From: an uncultured Corynebacterium sp.
GTDB taxonomy: Bacteria > Actinomycetota > Actinomycetes > Mycobacteriales > Mycobacteriaceae
Reading direction: 5' to 3'
Length of the DNA: 64,000 nt
Assembly: GCF_946222305.1 (NCBI RefSeq)
Contig: NZ_CAMIHZ010000011.1
Coordinates: forward strand, 1 to 64,000
Program-made: the position numbers and the translations under genes
Shown here: positions 17,320 through 26,509 of the stretch, piece after piece
How the letters are laid out: each line of letters begins with the position of its first letter
Position numbering within the stretch: position 1 is the first letter of the stretch
The notes under the pieces: model-generated
The model's database searches: none
The model's input: the letters and a program-made list of their open reading frames with translations, nothing else
What the model was told of the DNA's origin: nothing

Positions 17320-18234
17320 ATGACTTCCACGTGGTTCAACCCGCAGCGCATCGATGACCCCGCTGACCCCCGATTGGACGATATCCGAGACCTCAACTCC
17401 TCCGACTCCCGCCCGGATCTCCCAGGGGGAAAGGGACTGGTCATCGCCGAGGGCAACCTCGTCGTCCCCCGCCTGCTGGCTTCGCGTTACCCAGTACGCA
17501 CCATCGTCGGTTTCGGCTCCAAGCTCGAGGCCTTACACCAGCAGCTGCAGACCGAAGGCTTCTTTTCCACCGACGCCCCCGGCGACCCCGATCGCCAAGC
17601 TCCCCAGGTGTTCGAAGTCAGCCGCGATGTGCTGCGTGAGGTAGCCGGGTTCGACATGCACCGAGGCCTAGTTGCCGCGGCAGACCGGGTGGAAGAGCGC
17701 GGCGTCGAAGAAGTATTAGACCACGTGGAAACAACAAACCCCGGCACGAAGGTGGTAGCCGTGCTGGAGGGCGTGGGGGACCACGAAAATATCGGGGCAC
17801 TGTTTCGCAATGCGGCCGGCTTGACGGTGGATGCGGTGTTATTCGGTGCTGCTACGGCGGATCCGTTGTATCGGCGTAGTGTACGGGTGAGCATGGGGCA
17901 CGTGTTGCGTACTCCCTTCGCCCGATTGGAGGGAAAGACCACTACGTGGCAACGGTCTCTGGCTGCTTTGCAGGGCAGAGGTTATACCGTGATTGCCCTG
18001 ACGCCGAACACCACGGAGACACTCACCGGAGCTGTGGCCGAAGCGCGCCGTCGCGCCGATGACGAAGGACGTGAGGTAAGAATCGCCATCATGGTGGGTG
18101 CGGAAGGTCCGGGGTTGACCGAGCACGCCATGCGCGCGGCTGATATTCGGGCTGCCATCCCTATGGCCAGCGGCACCGATTCTTTAAACGTAGCTACCGC
18201 CGCAGCGATCGGATTTTACGCAGCGCGGCTGTAG
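17320..18234 (+). CDS. SpoU-family RNA 2'-O-methyltransferase
   Basis: A 304-residue protein with a short substrate-binding domain (residues 1-115) and a C-terminal SPOUT fold. Motif 1 is around EGVGDHENIGALFRNAAG, motif 2 is IMVGAEGPGLTE, and motif 3 is IPMASGTDSLNVATAAAIGFYA, which is complete and near the C terminus as expected. It should methylate ribose in tRNA or rRNA using SAM. The corresponding position in the mycobacterial locus is also a predicted rRNA methyltransferase. Its last 41 bases overlap the 3' end of the convergent DUF6928 gene. Confidence 0.9.
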   Translation: MTSTWFNPQRIDDPADPRLDDIRDLNSSDSRPDLPGGKGLVIAEGNLVVPRLLASRYPVRTIVGFGSKLEALHQQLQTEGFFSTDAPGDPDRQAPQVFEVSRDVLREVAGFDMHRGLVAAADRVEERGVEEVLDHVETTNPGTKVVAVLEGVGDHENIGALFRNAAGLTVDAVLFGAATADPLYRRSVRVSMGHVLRTPFARLEGKTTTWQRSLAALQGRGYTVIALTPNTTETLTGAVAEARRRADDEGREVRIAIMVGAEGPGLTEHAMRAADIRAAIPMASGTDSLNVATAAAIGFYAARL

Positions 18235-19192
18235 CTCCCCAGCGAGCGGTGCGGAACAGAGACTGGCCGAGTTCGCGGATCACTTCCTGGCCTGAAGGCT
18301 CTTCCGGGGCACCGGCAGAGGCGTAGTCGTCGTAGCCCTGTTCTTCCCGGTGTAGCGATACATCCTGGCTGGCTGGCGGGAGGACCCGATCGCGCAGGGC
18401 GCCGCGGTCGCTGAGTTGAGCGCGCCCCGCGGCGTTGCTGCCGTACTCGCTGGATTTCGCCTCCGGACGACCATCGGTGGCGAAGGCGGCGACGGGTAGC
18501 TGGGCGGCATCGTCGTCCTGCGGGGAGATGGAAAAACCAAGCCATCCTTCCACGCTGGCGAGAGCCAACTCCGAGGGGTGGAAAGGCAACTCGATACCGC
18601 TGGCGGAGGCATTGCCCGCCCAGAATTTCGATTCGAAAGACTCCGGCAGGCCGACATCCTCCAGAATGTACTGCCGGGTGGCGGAAAAACTGCGCTTCAG
18701 TTGGCCCGCGGACCAGTGGGCAAAAGCACCGAAACTCGGGTCGTGTTGCGGAGTGGAGATCTCATCGATGTCTCCGGTGATGTGGTATTTTTCGTCTTCC
18801 TGACGAGCCACATCGCCACTCGTGCTAGGTGCGACTTCACCACTTGGGCCGGAGTGCGCGCAGGCTCGGAAACCTTCGTCGAACACTGCGGTGGCATACA
18901 CATCGGGCGTATTGACGAGACTGCGGAATTCTTCGGGAAGATCGGAAAGTTTTTCCAGATCCGGCATGATCGTCTGGACAACGGACAACCCCGGGTAGCC
19001 ACCGATGTAGTATTCGCTGGCGCCGGGTGCTGCGCTGCGCACCATGTCGAAATCCCCAATATGGGTCAGGGGGAGGGAAGGATCTAGCTGGGCAAGGTAT
19101 TTCCTGGCGAACCCGCGATCTGCTTTGGGCTCTTGATCCAAAACAGCAGCCGGGTTAGCAGCGCTCACAAACCACAAGGTCACCAGGGCCAT
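18194..19192 (-). CDS. DUF6928-like protein, downstream of sepH
   Basis: A 332-residue soluble protein starting MALVTLWFVSAANPAAVLD, a pattern I associate with the actinobacterial DUF6928 family of unknown function. Conserved-looking parts are YYIGGYPGLSVVQTI and ACAHSGPSGEV. The last 120 residues are low in order and end in a basic tail, AALRKIRSLRR. Its ribosome binding site AGAGGT lies inside the last codons of sepH, five bases away, so the two genes form an operon. The 3' end overlaps the convergent methyltransferase gene by 41 bases. Function not known; coupling to SepH may suggest a link with the cell surface or division. Confidence 0.68.
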   Translation of the reverse strand: MALVTLWFVSAANPAAVLDQEPKADRGFARKYLAQLDPSLPLTHIGDFDMVRSAAPGASEYYIGGYPGLSVVQTIMPDLEKLSDLPEEFRSLVNTPDVYATAVFDEGFRACAHSGPSGEVAPSTSGDVARQEDEKYHITGDIDEISTPQHDPSFGAFAHWSAGQLKRSFSATRQYILEDVGLPESFESKFWAGNASASGIELPFHPSELALASVEGWLGFSISPQDDDAAQLPVAAFATDGRPEAKSSEYGSNAAGRAQLSDRGALRDRVLPPASQDVSLHREEQGYDDYASAGAPEEPSGQEVIRELGQSLFRTARWGATAALRKIRSLRR

Positions 19193-19197
19193 CTCAA

Positions 19198-20481
19198 CTA
19201 CCTCTTTTTACGGGGGTTAGTGCGCACGCCCAACAGCACATCCTCCCAATGAGGGGTGATGGCCTTTCGACGGCGCTTGGGGCGATCATCTTCTTCGGGG
19301 TGCAGCAGGAAGTCTTCGTCGGCTTCATCACCGTCAGCACCGTCCCGCCCTCCGCTCTGGGCACGAGAACGCGCGGAGCCGCGATCATCTGCAGGGTCGT
19401 AGTCCGCGCGGGATTGCTCACGGCGCTCGTAGTCCTCCGCCCCATAAGCCGCCTCGTCGTAGCCACCCATGCGGTCATCGGGGCCGTCCGTTTCGTCATG
19501 CCACCGCAGCGGAGTAACGGCAGCCACGCGCCGGGGTGCTTGGCCGTAACGCGGATCCACTAGATCCCCAGCGATGCTGTTGATTGGCTGTGCCAAGCTG
19601 GGGCCGGGTTGTTGCTGCTGGAGCAAGAACTCCGCAACATGCGTCGCGACCTGCCCGGCAGCCGACTTATTCCAGCTCACGGTCACAATCCACTGCTTGG
19701 CCTCGTTGAGGTAGGCATCCCATTCGCACTCGGAAAGGGATTCTCCCCGCGCGGCTAGCGAGGTGGCTAGAACCTCCCACAGCGTATTTTTCGCAGGCCC
19801 GTCCGAGCTCACTGGATGCGCGGAGTGCGCCAGATCGGCCATGCGCGCGCGTTCCTGCAAGATGGGCCAAGCATAGGGCTCAACGCGCGACGGATCCGTA
19901 TCCGCTTCCTCCGCCAGTTCCTCGATGCTGGCGCCGTGGCGGACGCGATCCTGGATCGCCCGCGGTGTAATGGAAATCTTGGTGCGATGGGGGCGCTGGG
20001 AGGTACGGCCGAACTTGCCGAAGCCAGCTACCTTTCCTTCTTCGACGCCCTCCTGGTCCGCGTCCTCGCCATCCGCTGGAGTGTCGTAGGATTCCGCACC
20101 CGAAGCAGAGTCGTCTGCGTTCGCAGTAGATAAGTCGCTCTTGTCGTTAGCCGGTTGATCTGTGCTGTCCGGAGTAGCGGTCAGCGAGCCCAAGGCGTTG
20201 CTGAGGGGAGAGGGGGCCGAGGTGGCGTCGGTGGAAGAAAGATCAGCCTGGGAACCGGTTTCAGCCTCGGAAGAAGTAGCGGTCCCAGTGGTGGAGGAAG
20301 CAGATGCGGAGCCCGCTGAGGCCGTGGAGGAGGGAGAGGAAGTGCCGTCGAGGACGCGACGTAGATCATCGGTGACGGGAAGGAAGAACTCCTCACCGGA
20401 AGTGGAATCCTGCGGTTCGGTGACGCGCAGAACGAGCGAAGATGCGTCACTTTCTGCGACGATCAGCTTCAGTTCTTGCAC
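19198..20481 (-). CDS. sepH: Septation protein SepH
   Basis: A 427-residue protein. The N-terminal MQELKLIVAESDASSLVLR and the helix-turn-helix region (SITPRAIQDRVRHGASIEEL to EPYAWPILQERARM) are the DUF3071 domain of SepH, which binds FtsZ and supports its assembly in actinobacteria. Between them is an unusually long acidic Ser/Ala/Asp-rich linker of about 110 residues (positions 45-155). After the HTH comes WIVTVSWNKSAAGQVATHVAEF, and then a second charged disordered tail, ending KRRRKAITPHWEDVLLGVRT. Both disordered parts vary among species; the two folded segments are the diagnostic ones. Confidence 0.9.
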   Translation of the reverse strand: MQELKLIVAESDASSLVLRVTEPQDSTSGEEFFLPVTDDLRRVLDGTSSPSSTASAGSASASSTTGTATSSEAETGSQADLSSTDATSAPSPLSNALGSLTATPDSTDQPANDKSDLSTANADDSASGAESYDTPADGEDADQEGVEEGKVAGFGKFGRTSQRPHRTKISITPRAIQDRVRHGASIEELAEEADTDPSRVEPYAWPILQERARMADLAHSAHPVSSDGPAKNTLWEVLATSLAARGESLSECEWDAYLNEAKQWIVTVSWNKSAAGQVATHVAEFLLQQQQPGPSLAQPINSIAGDLVDPRYGQAPRRVAAVTPLRWHDETDGPDDRMGGYDEAAYGAEDYERREQSRADYDPADDRGSARSRAQSGGRDGADGDEADEDFLLHPEEDDRPKRRRKAITPHWEDVLLGVRTNPRKKR

Positions 20482-20534
20482 GGGTTACCTCCTAGGATGG
20501 AAAACATGTCAGGCTCAACCTTAGCTAAAGGCAA

Positions 20535-20570
20535 GCCGACACTGCCGGAAATTCTAATGGCAGTGTCGGC
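20535..20570 (-). terminator. Terminator of serC
   Basis: A perfect 12-bp stem, GCCGACACTGCC with GGCAGTGTCGGC, around a 12-base loop, downstream of the leftward serC gene and just before sepH. The minus strand continues TTGCCTTT. Confidence 0.75.
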
Positions 20571-20636
20571 GGGGCGCAGGGTTGTGTGAAGTGCGCGCAG
20601 GGGACAGCCGGGAAGGCTGCGAAGGTGGATGCGGGC

Positions 20637-21776
20637 TTAGGCCTTCTTGGCGTAGCCGTTGTCCAGGATGTAGTCGATAGCCTTCGTCAACTTCTGCACA
20701 TCTTCCGGATCGATCGCTGGGAACATGCCGATGCGCAGCTGGTTGCGGCCCAGCTTGCGGTAAGGCTCCGTATCCAACACGCCGTTGGCGCGGAGAATCT
20801 TGGCGATAGCGGCGGCATCGATGTCATCGGAGAAGTCGATGGTGCCTACAACTAGGGAACGTGCCGCTGGGTCCTGCACAAACGGAGAAGCCTCTGGGCG
20901 GGTTTCGGCCCAGTTGTACAAGGTGGTGGAGGACTCGGTGGTGCGCTGAACCATGCCAGCGAGGCCGCCGTTGGCGTTCATCCACTGCACCTGGTTATCC
21001 AGCATGAGCAGAGTCCCCACGGCAGGAGTGTTGTAGGTCTGGTTCTTGCGGGAGTTGTCCACGGCGGTCTTCAGGTCGAGGAATGCTGGGATGTAGCGAT
21101 CCTCAGCTGCGATTTCCTCCACGCGCTCCAGAGCCGCGGGGGAGAAAGCGGCTAGCCACAGGCCTCCGTCGGAAGCGAAGCATTTCTGCGGGCTGAAGTA
21201 GTAGACGTCTGCCTGGTTCATATCCACGTCCAGGCCGCCGGCACCGGATGTTGCGTCGATAGCGACCAAAGCGTCGGTGTTGGGGCGAGTGACCGGAACC
21301 ATGGCTCCCGTGGAGGTCTCATTGTGGGCCCAGCCGACGAGGTCAGCATCCGTGTTGTCCAACTCGTTGGGGGAGGGGGCGGTGCCCGGTTCAGCGCTGA
21401 CGATCTGTGGCTCGTCCAGCCATGGGGCCTTCTTGGAGACGGTGGCGAATTTGCCGGAGAACTCGCCGTAGGTCAGGTGAGCGGACTTGCGACGAATGAG
21501 GCCAAAGGAAGCAGAATCCCAGAAAGCGGTGGCGCCGCCGAGGGAGAGGATGATTTCGTATCCCTCTGGGAGCTGGAAGAGCTCAGCTAGGCCTTCACGG
21601 ACAGATCCGACTACATCCTTCACCCCTGCTTGGCGGTGAGAGGTGCCCATGATTGCAGCGCCGTCAGTGATGGCTTCTAGCTGGGCTGGACGCACCTTGG
21701 AGGGGCCACAACCGAAGCGGCCGTCAGATGGGATCAGCTCCGCTGGGAGAGTGGGCAGTTCGTTCGAAGTCGTCAT
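20637..21776 (-). CDS. serC: Phosphoserine aminotransferase
   Basis: A 379-residue class V aminotransferase, the second step of serine synthesis (3-phosphohydroxypyruvate plus glutamate). It is of the actinobacterial type, with FGCGPSKVR at the N terminus, LSLGGATAFWDSASFGLI, HNETSTGAMVP, the Asp in AIDATSGAGG, and the PLP lysine in YYFSPQKCFASDGG. Length is normal. It is transcribed away from gltA over a 374-base region. Confidence 0.95.
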   Translation of the reverse strand: MTTSNELPTLPAELIPSDGRFGCGPSKVRPAQLEAITDGAAIMGTSHRQAGVKDVVGSVREGLAELFQLPEGYEIILSLGGATAFWDSASFGLIRRKSAHLTYGEFSGKFATVSKKAPWLDEPQIVSAEPGTAPSPNELDNTDADLVGWAHNETSTGAMVPVTRPNTDALVAIDATSGAGGLDVDMNQADVYYFSPQKCFASDGGLWLAAFSPAALERVEEIAAEDRYIPAFLDLKTAVDNSRKNQTYNTPAVGTLLMLDNQVQWMNANGGLAGMVQRTTESSTTLYNWAETRPEASPFVQDPAARSLVVGTIDFSDDIDAAAIAKILRANGVLDTEPYRKLGRNQLRIGMFPAIDPEDVQKLTKAIDYILDNGYAKKA

Positions 21777-22150
21777 GATGGTTTTAGCTTTCTGCTGCTT
21801 GTGGTGGAACGCACGTACATCGTTCGGGTTGGAATCACTGTATTCGGTTTATGCGAATACATGAATCAAACCGGTTCAGGCCTAGTTTATCCCGCCAGAC
21901 CGGCGGGGCGCTAAGGCATCGTGAAAGTTGTAAGAATATACGGACGTTCGGGTGCTGGTTGGGGGTAAAGTTCCCTACTGATGTCATCCGAATCACAAGG
22001 GTTGTAGACTGTGGTTTATCCCACGTTGTGTGGTCGGGGCGGTTCGTCACCCGCAATTTGCGGGTGAAGCATGAGCCCGAGCGCCGATATATCTATAAAC
22101 TGGTACGTGCTCAAAAGTGAAGCACGCGAATATTTCAGAAAGGGATGCCA
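21777..22150. other. Divergent regulatory region between serC and gltA
   Basis: 374 bases without a gene. It contains the inverted repeat at 21840-21860, a G-run/C-run element TTGGGGGTAAAGTTCCC (21959-21975) resembling a RamA-type recognition sequence, and TATAAA at 22094-22099 as possible -10 box for gltA. In C. glutamicum gltA is controlled by RamA, RamB and GlxR, but no perfect GlxR site is visible here. Confidence 0.45.
21840..21860. promoter_or_regulatory. 7-7-7 inverted repeat before serC
   Basis: GTATTCG and CGAATAC flank a 7-base AT-rich spacer, 64-84 bases upstream of the serC start codon. The perfect symmetry suggests an operator or a stem. No regulator is assigned. Confidence 0.45.
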
Positions 22151-23434
22151 ATGGCTACCGATAATCAGGACAAGGCCGTCCTCCACTATCCAGGTGGAGA
22201 ATATGAAATGGACATCGTCCGCGCTACCGAAGGTAACGACGGTATTGCGTTGGGCAAGATGCTGGCTGAAACCGGCATGACCACCCTGGATCCGGGCTAC
22301 ATGAACACCGGCTCCACTGAGTCCGCGATCACCTACATTGACGGTGCCAACGGCATCCTGCGCTACCGTGGTTACGACATCGCGGACCTCGCCAACAACT
22401 GCACCTTCAACGAGGTTTCCTACCTCCTCATCAACGGCGAGCTGCCTACCTCAGAGGAGAAAGACGAGTTCTCCGAGCGCATCCGTCGCCACACCCTGCT
22501 GGACGAGGACTTTAAGACCTCCTTCCGCGTCTTTCCACGCGATGCGCACCCAATGAGCGTGCTGGCATCCTCCGTCAACATCTTGTCCACCTACTACCAG
22601 GATGACCTGGACCCATTGGACAAGGAAAAGCAGAAGCTCAACACCTACCGCCTGATGGCCAAGGTGCCAATGCTGGCGGCATACGCTTACCGCGCATCCA
22701 AGGGCAAGCCTTACATGTACCCAGACAACAACCTGAACGCGCGTGAGAACTTCCTGCGCAACATGTTCGGCTACCCAACCGAGGACTTCGAAGTTGATCC
22801 AGTTGTCACCAAGGCTCTGGACAAGCTGCTGATCCTGCACGCTGACCACGAGCAGAACTGCTCCACCTCCACCGTCCGCATGGTTGGTTCCGCACAGGCT
22901 AATATGTTCGTTTCCATCGCAGCCGGCATCAACGCCCTGTCCGGTCCATTGCACGGTGGCGCTAACCAGGCTGTTCTGGAAATGCTGGAGGAAATCCAGA
23001 AGAACGGTGGCGATGCTACCGAGTTCATGAACCGCGTGAAGAACAAGGAGCCAGGCGTTAAGCTCATGGGCTTCGGTCACCGCGTGTACAAGAACTACGA
23101 CCCACGCGCTGCCATCGTCAAGGAGTCCGCACACGAGATTCTGGATCACCTCGGTGGCGACGAGCTGCTGGATCTGGCTATGAAGCTCGAGGAGATTGCT
23201 CTGGCTGATGACTACTTCATCGACCGTAAGCTGTACCCGAACGTCGACTTCTACACCGGCCTGATCTACCGCGCGATGGGCTTCCCAACAGACTTCTTCA
23301 CCGTTCTGTTCGCAATGGGTCGCCTGCCAGGTTGGATTGCTCACTACCTGGAGCAGGTCAACGATCCAAAGGCGAAGATCAACCGTCCTCGTCAGATCTA
23401 CACCGGTCCTGCAGAGCGCAAGCTGCAGGGTTAA
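22151..23434 (+). CDS. gltA: Citrate synthase
   Basis: A 427-residue type II citrate synthase, the entry reaction of the TCA cycle and of the glyoxylate and methylcitrate routes. Catalytic elements are GPLHGGANQAVL and MGFGHRVYK (both catalytic histidines) and NVDFYTGLIYRAMG (catalytic aspartate). The N-terminal HYPGGEYEMDIV is typical of the corynebacterial enzyme. Two in-frame ATGs exist, 22145 and 22151; AGAAAGGG ends right before the first, so the second is better spaced. Codon use is strongly biased (CCA for proline, TCC, AAG), indicating high expression. The gene is followed by a large hairpin and then fkbA. Confidence 0.97.
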   Translation: MATDNQDKAVLHYPGGEYEMDIVRATEGNDGIALGKMLAETGMTTLDPGYMNTGSTESAITYIDGANGILRYRGYDIADLANNCTFNEVSYLLINGELPTSEEKDEFSERIRRHTLLDEDFKTSFRVFPRDAHPMSVLASSVNILSTYYQDDLDPLDKEKQKLNTYRLMAKVPMLAAYAYRASKGKPYMYPDNNLNARENFLRNMFGYPTEDFEVDPVVTKALDKLLILHADHEQNCSTSTVRMVGSAQANMFVSIAAGINALSGPLHGGANQAVLEMLEEIQKNGGDATEFMNRVKNKEPGVKLMGFGHRVYKNYDPRAAIVKESAHEILDHLGGDELLDLAMKLEEIALADDYFIDRKLYPNVDFYTGLIYRAMGFPTDFFTVLFAMGRLPGWIAHYLEQVNDPKAKINRPRQIYTGPAERKLQG

Positions 23435-23454
23435 TCTCGCTGCTTCGCGACTTT

Positions 23455-23515
23455 CGAAGTCGCACCCACCGCACCCGGGCTCTCTAGCTCGTCGGTGCGG
23501 TGGATGCCGACTTCG
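23455..23515 (+). terminator. Terminator after gltA
   Basis: A long interrupted hairpin: CGAAGTCG with CGACTTCG at the base (23455-23462, 23508-23515) and CCACCGCACC with GGTGCGGTGG above it. It lies 20 bases after the gltA stop codon. No T-run follows, so part of its effect may be RNA stabilisation. Confidence 0.65.
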
Positions 23516-23718
23516 GAACTCTTTATGTGACGCCACCCCGTGCCCCTCTTTTGGGAGGTCAGCGCGGGGTTCGCGCATGTCTGGGGGAGAAGCTCTCTCG
23601 GTGGCGCGCGAGCCCGAGGTAAGCACACTTTCTGCGGGCAGCGTGGCGTCGCTGTTAATATGGGACGGCATTCGACAGCGCAAGGAAACAGCCAAGCGCA
23701 AAGAAGGAGAGAAGTTTC

Positions 23719-24078
23719 ATGAGCAAGCCACTTTACGAGGCACAGTCCGGCAACGCTCCGGAAGACCTCGTCATCGAAGACATCACGGTCGGCGAGGGTG
23801 CCGAGGCTGTTGCAGGTGGCATGGTTGAGGTGCACTACGTGGGCTTCGACTTTGAAACCGGCGAGGAATTCGATTCCTCGTGGGATCGCGGCGAGTCGAT
23901 TGAGTTCCCTCTGAGTGGTCTGATCGCTGGCTGGCAAGAGGGGATCCCCGGCATGAAGGTCGGGGGCCGTCGCAAGCTGACGATCCCGCCGGAGAAGGCA
24001 TATGGTCCTGCCGGCATGGGGCACCCACTGTCCGGGCGCACCTTGGTGTTCATCATTGACCTGATCAACGCCAACTAG
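23719..24078 (+). CDS. FKBP-type peptidyl-prolyl isomerase
   Basis: A 119-residue single-domain FKBP without signal peptide, so cytoplasmic. Family residues are visible in VEVHYVGFDFETGEEFDSSWDRG, IEFPLSGLIAGWQEGIPGMKVGG, KLTIPPEKAYG and TLVFIIDLI, covering the active-site aromatic and Asp positions. GAAGGAGAGAAG provides the ribosome binding site. The gltA-fkbA order is the same as in C. glutamicum. Its own promoter must lie in the 284 bases after gltA. It accelerates proline-limited folding; the client is unknown. Confidence 0.95.
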   Translation: MSKPLYEAQSGNAPEDLVIEDITVGEGAEAVAGGMVEVHYVGFDFETGEEFDSSWDRGESIEFPLSGLIAGWQEGIPGMKVGGRRKLTIPPEKAYGPAGMGHPLSGRTLVFIIDLINAN

Positions 24079-24107
24079 CATTTCCCTTAGGCTGTACAGC
24101 GCGGAAG

Positions 24108-24143
24108 AAAGCCGGTCACCCCGAATAGTGGGAGACCGGCTTT
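24108..24143. terminator. Terminator between fkbA and the ABC permease gene
   Basis: AAAGCCGGTC (24108-24117) pairs with GACCGGCTTT (24134-24143), extended inside by ACCC/GGGA. The stem ends in A and T runs, so it works for the convergent genes on both sides. Confidence 0.85.
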
Positions 24144-24175
24144 AGTGGTGCGGGGCGACGCCCGCAGTTTGGGTG

Positions 24176-25549
24176 CTAGGCCTTAATGGCCTTTAGCCAC
24201 GTCAGCCTCGTGCCATTGTGCAAAATCGCACGACGGTAGATGCGAGCAACGAGGGCGAGGATGGCGATGGTCACCACAAGGGCGATGACAAAGCATGCCA
24301 ATACCTGCCACAGAGGCATGTTGCCGGCGGCCATCTGCAGGGGAGAGACCGTCAAGCTAAACGGTGGGATCCACGCCAGTACCTGCATCACGGTGGAATC
24401 CAGCTTCGCGAAACCGAACATGGGGGCGTAGACCATACCCAGCATGAGGATCATGATGGGTCCCTGGGTGGACTGTAGATCTTCGGTGCGGCTGACCATC
24501 GCGCCGGCAGCGGCGTATAGGCTGCCGAATAACAGCATCCCGAGGATGAAGGCGAGCAGCATGAGCGGGATCAAAGCGAAGTCGAGCTCGATGCCGTCCA
24601 AAATGCCCGATACCTTTACACCGATGAATCCGATGGCCAGCAATACGGCGGTGGCCAACAGACCGAATAGCGTGTTGCCGAGCAACTTGCCGGCTAGGAA
24701 GTCCAGTGGCCGGACGGAGGCCAAGATGATTTCCACCACTCGGCTAGACTTCTCCTCTGTCACTCGGCCACCAATGGTGGCCGCGAATGTGATAATGAAG
24801 AAGCTCATGATGGACACACCACCCAGCACAGTCAGGACCGCTGGCAGGTTAATCTCCGAAGAGTCTTTACCCACGGCCTTTTGGGTGACTGTGCTGTTTG
24901 GAAGCGCTTTTCCAAATTGATCTGGGGTGACACCCAGCTTCCCCAGGGCCTGGTTTTGGCTCATGGCCATGATGGTTCCGCTGGCTTGTGCATAGAGCTC
25001 GGGCTTGTCCTCATCCTTGGTGAGGAACTCGTATCCCGAAGCGGTTTTGATCAAAGCAGCATCCACGTCGCCGTCTTTAACCTTCTGTTCTGCTTCCTCG
25101 CGGGAGCCGAATGTGGAGGTTTCTACGGGGGCGGAAGTCGCAGGATCGCCACCGGTGGGTGCGGTGGCTTGGGCATCCTTGGGCTGGTCATCGCCCGTAG
25201 CGGTGCTGCCAGATGGGTTCGAGCCTGGGGCACGTTGGCTGGCGGTCAGAGTGGCGTCGAAAGATTCTTTCTCCACTCCCACGAGGCCGAGTTTTGGAGA
25301 TTCGTCCTCATCGTTGCCGAAAATGGACATCAAGGTCAGACCACCGATAACCAATACGGTGAAGATCGCCAAGGTGGTCAGAATGGCCTTGTTGCGCATA
25401 GCTAGGCCGAATTCGCGCTTAGCGACGGTACCGATGATCTGCTTTGAGTTGTACTGCGCGGGCGCGCCTTCACTGGGGTGACCATGCGATTGAGGGGTGG
25501 TCTGATTGCTGGGTGTGTGTGTATTGGGGTTACTTACGGGGTGGCTCAT
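24176..25549 (-). CDS. ABC-2 type transporter permease (NatB-like)
   Basis: A 457-residue permease. After a Pro/Gln-rich cytoplasmic N terminus (about 30 residues), the first membrane helix is at 55-78. A large extracytoplasmic loop of about 150 residues with a Ser/Thr/Gly-rich part follows (residues 85-230), then five further helices between 235 and 445, one block containing GGRVTEEKSSRVVEIILASVRPLDFLAGKLLGN, the conserved NatB/ABC-2 coupling segment. Start codon and stop of the ATPase gene overlap by four bases (ATGA), so the two are translationally coupled. Probable exporter of a toxic compound or ion; substrate unknown. Confidence 0.88.
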   Translation of the reverse strand: MSHPVSNPNTHTPSNQTTPQSHGHPSEGAPAQYNSKQIIGTVAKREFGLAMRNKAILTTLAIFTVLVIGGLTLMSIFGNDEDESPKLGLVGVEKESFDATLTASQRAPGSNPSGSTATGDDQPKDAQATAPTGGDPATSAPVETSTFGSREEAEQKVKDGDVDAALIKTASGYEFLTKDEDKPELYAQASGTIMAMSQNQALGKLGVTPDQFGKALPNSTVTQKAVGKDSSEINLPAVLTVLGGVSIMSFFIITFAATIGGRVTEEKSSRVVEIILASVRPLDFLAGKLLGNTLFGLLATAVLLAIGFIGVKVSGILDGIELDFALIPLMLLAFILGMLLFGSLYAAAGAMVSRTEDLQSTQGPIMILMLGMVYAPMFGFAKLDSTVMQVLAWIPPFSLTVSPLQMAAGNMPLWQVLACFVIALVVTIAILALVARIYRRAILHNGTRLTWLKAIKA

Positions 25550-26427
25550 GCTTCGATGACCTCCTGGAATAGATCTGTGAGGTGCGGGATGCGGCGCGAG
25601 AAGGAGTGGACTGGGCCGGCCGCCAGGGCAGCGTGAAGAATCTCTTGATCTTGAGCCGTGGATGAGGCTTCGAGGACGACCCCGTGCTCGGTATCTTCCA
25701 CTAGCCGAGTATTGGCGGGGTACCAGTTGCGGGCTGGGGTGTGGATTTCGTAATGCAGTGGTCCGCGGGAGCGCAGCTCATCCACGGAACCTTCGGCTTT
25801 CATCTGTCCCTTAGTCACGATGCCCACGCGGTCGCAGAGCCGCTGCACCAGATCCAATTGGTGGGAACTAAAGACAACCGGAACCCCGGCCTTGGCGCGG
25901 TCGACGAGCATGTCGCTCATGACATTCACAGCAACCGGATCGAGGCCGGAGAATGGTTCGTCCAGGATCAGTAGGTCCGGGGAGTGGATCAGCGATGCCG
26001 CGAGCTGCACGCGCTGTTGGTTACCCAAGGAGAGGGTTTCCAGCTTGTCGTTAGCTCGGTCGGCCAGCCCCAAGCGCTCCAGCAACGCGGTGGCGCTGTG
26101 TTGGGCTGCTGACGCATCCATTCCGTGCAGTTGACCGAGGAATTTCAACTGGTCGGCGATCTTTTCTTTGGCGTAGAGACCGCGTTCTTCGGGCATGTAC
26201 CCAATGCGACGGCGCAGGTTGTCGTTCATGGGGGTATCTCCCAGACGAACTTCACCAGAATCGGCTTGGAGTACACCCAGCGCAATGCGCATGGTGGTTG
26301 ACTTGCCAGCGCCATTGGATCCGACGAAACCGTAGATCTCGCCGGGGTGGACGCTAAAGCTCATTTCCCGGAGTGCTTGTACCTCGCCGAATGATTTTGA
26401 TAGCCGATCGATGTGGAGTGCTTCCAT
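25546..26427 (-). CDS. ABC transporter ATP-binding protein (NatA-like)
   Basis: The ATPase of the pair, 293 residues from the ATG at 26427. Motifs are GSNGAGKST (Walker A), LSLGNQQRVQLA (signature with a variant glycine context), DEPFSGLDPVA (Walker B) and SSHQ (switch histidine). The C-terminal 80 residues form a DUF4162-like regulatory segment found in drug and Na+ exporters. An upstream in-frame start at 26550 would overlap the neighbouring gene and adds a non-conserved extension. GAAAGG eight bases before 26427 supports the shorter form. Confidence 0.92.
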   Translation of the reverse strand: MEALHIDRLSKSFGEVQALREMSFSVHPGEIYGFVGSNGAGKSTTMRIALGVLQADSGEVRLGDTPMNDNLRRRIGYMPEERGLYAKEKIADQLKFLGQLHGMDASAAQHSATALLERLGLADRANDKLETLSLGNQQRVQLAASLIHSPDLLILDEPFSGLDPVAVNVMSDMLVDRAKAGVPVVFSSHQLDLVQRLCDRVGIVTKGQMKAEGSVDELRSRGPLHYEIHTPARNWYPANTRLVEDTEHGVVLEASSTAQDQEILHAALAAGPVHSFSRRIPHLTDLFQEVIEA

Positions 26428-26509
26428 GTCGGGGCCTTTCGAGTGTTGGGGGCGGAGAATTGTGTATGGGTTTAGGTGTGCGGTTGATCTTGCTGTTTGT
26501 TCCTGCTCG

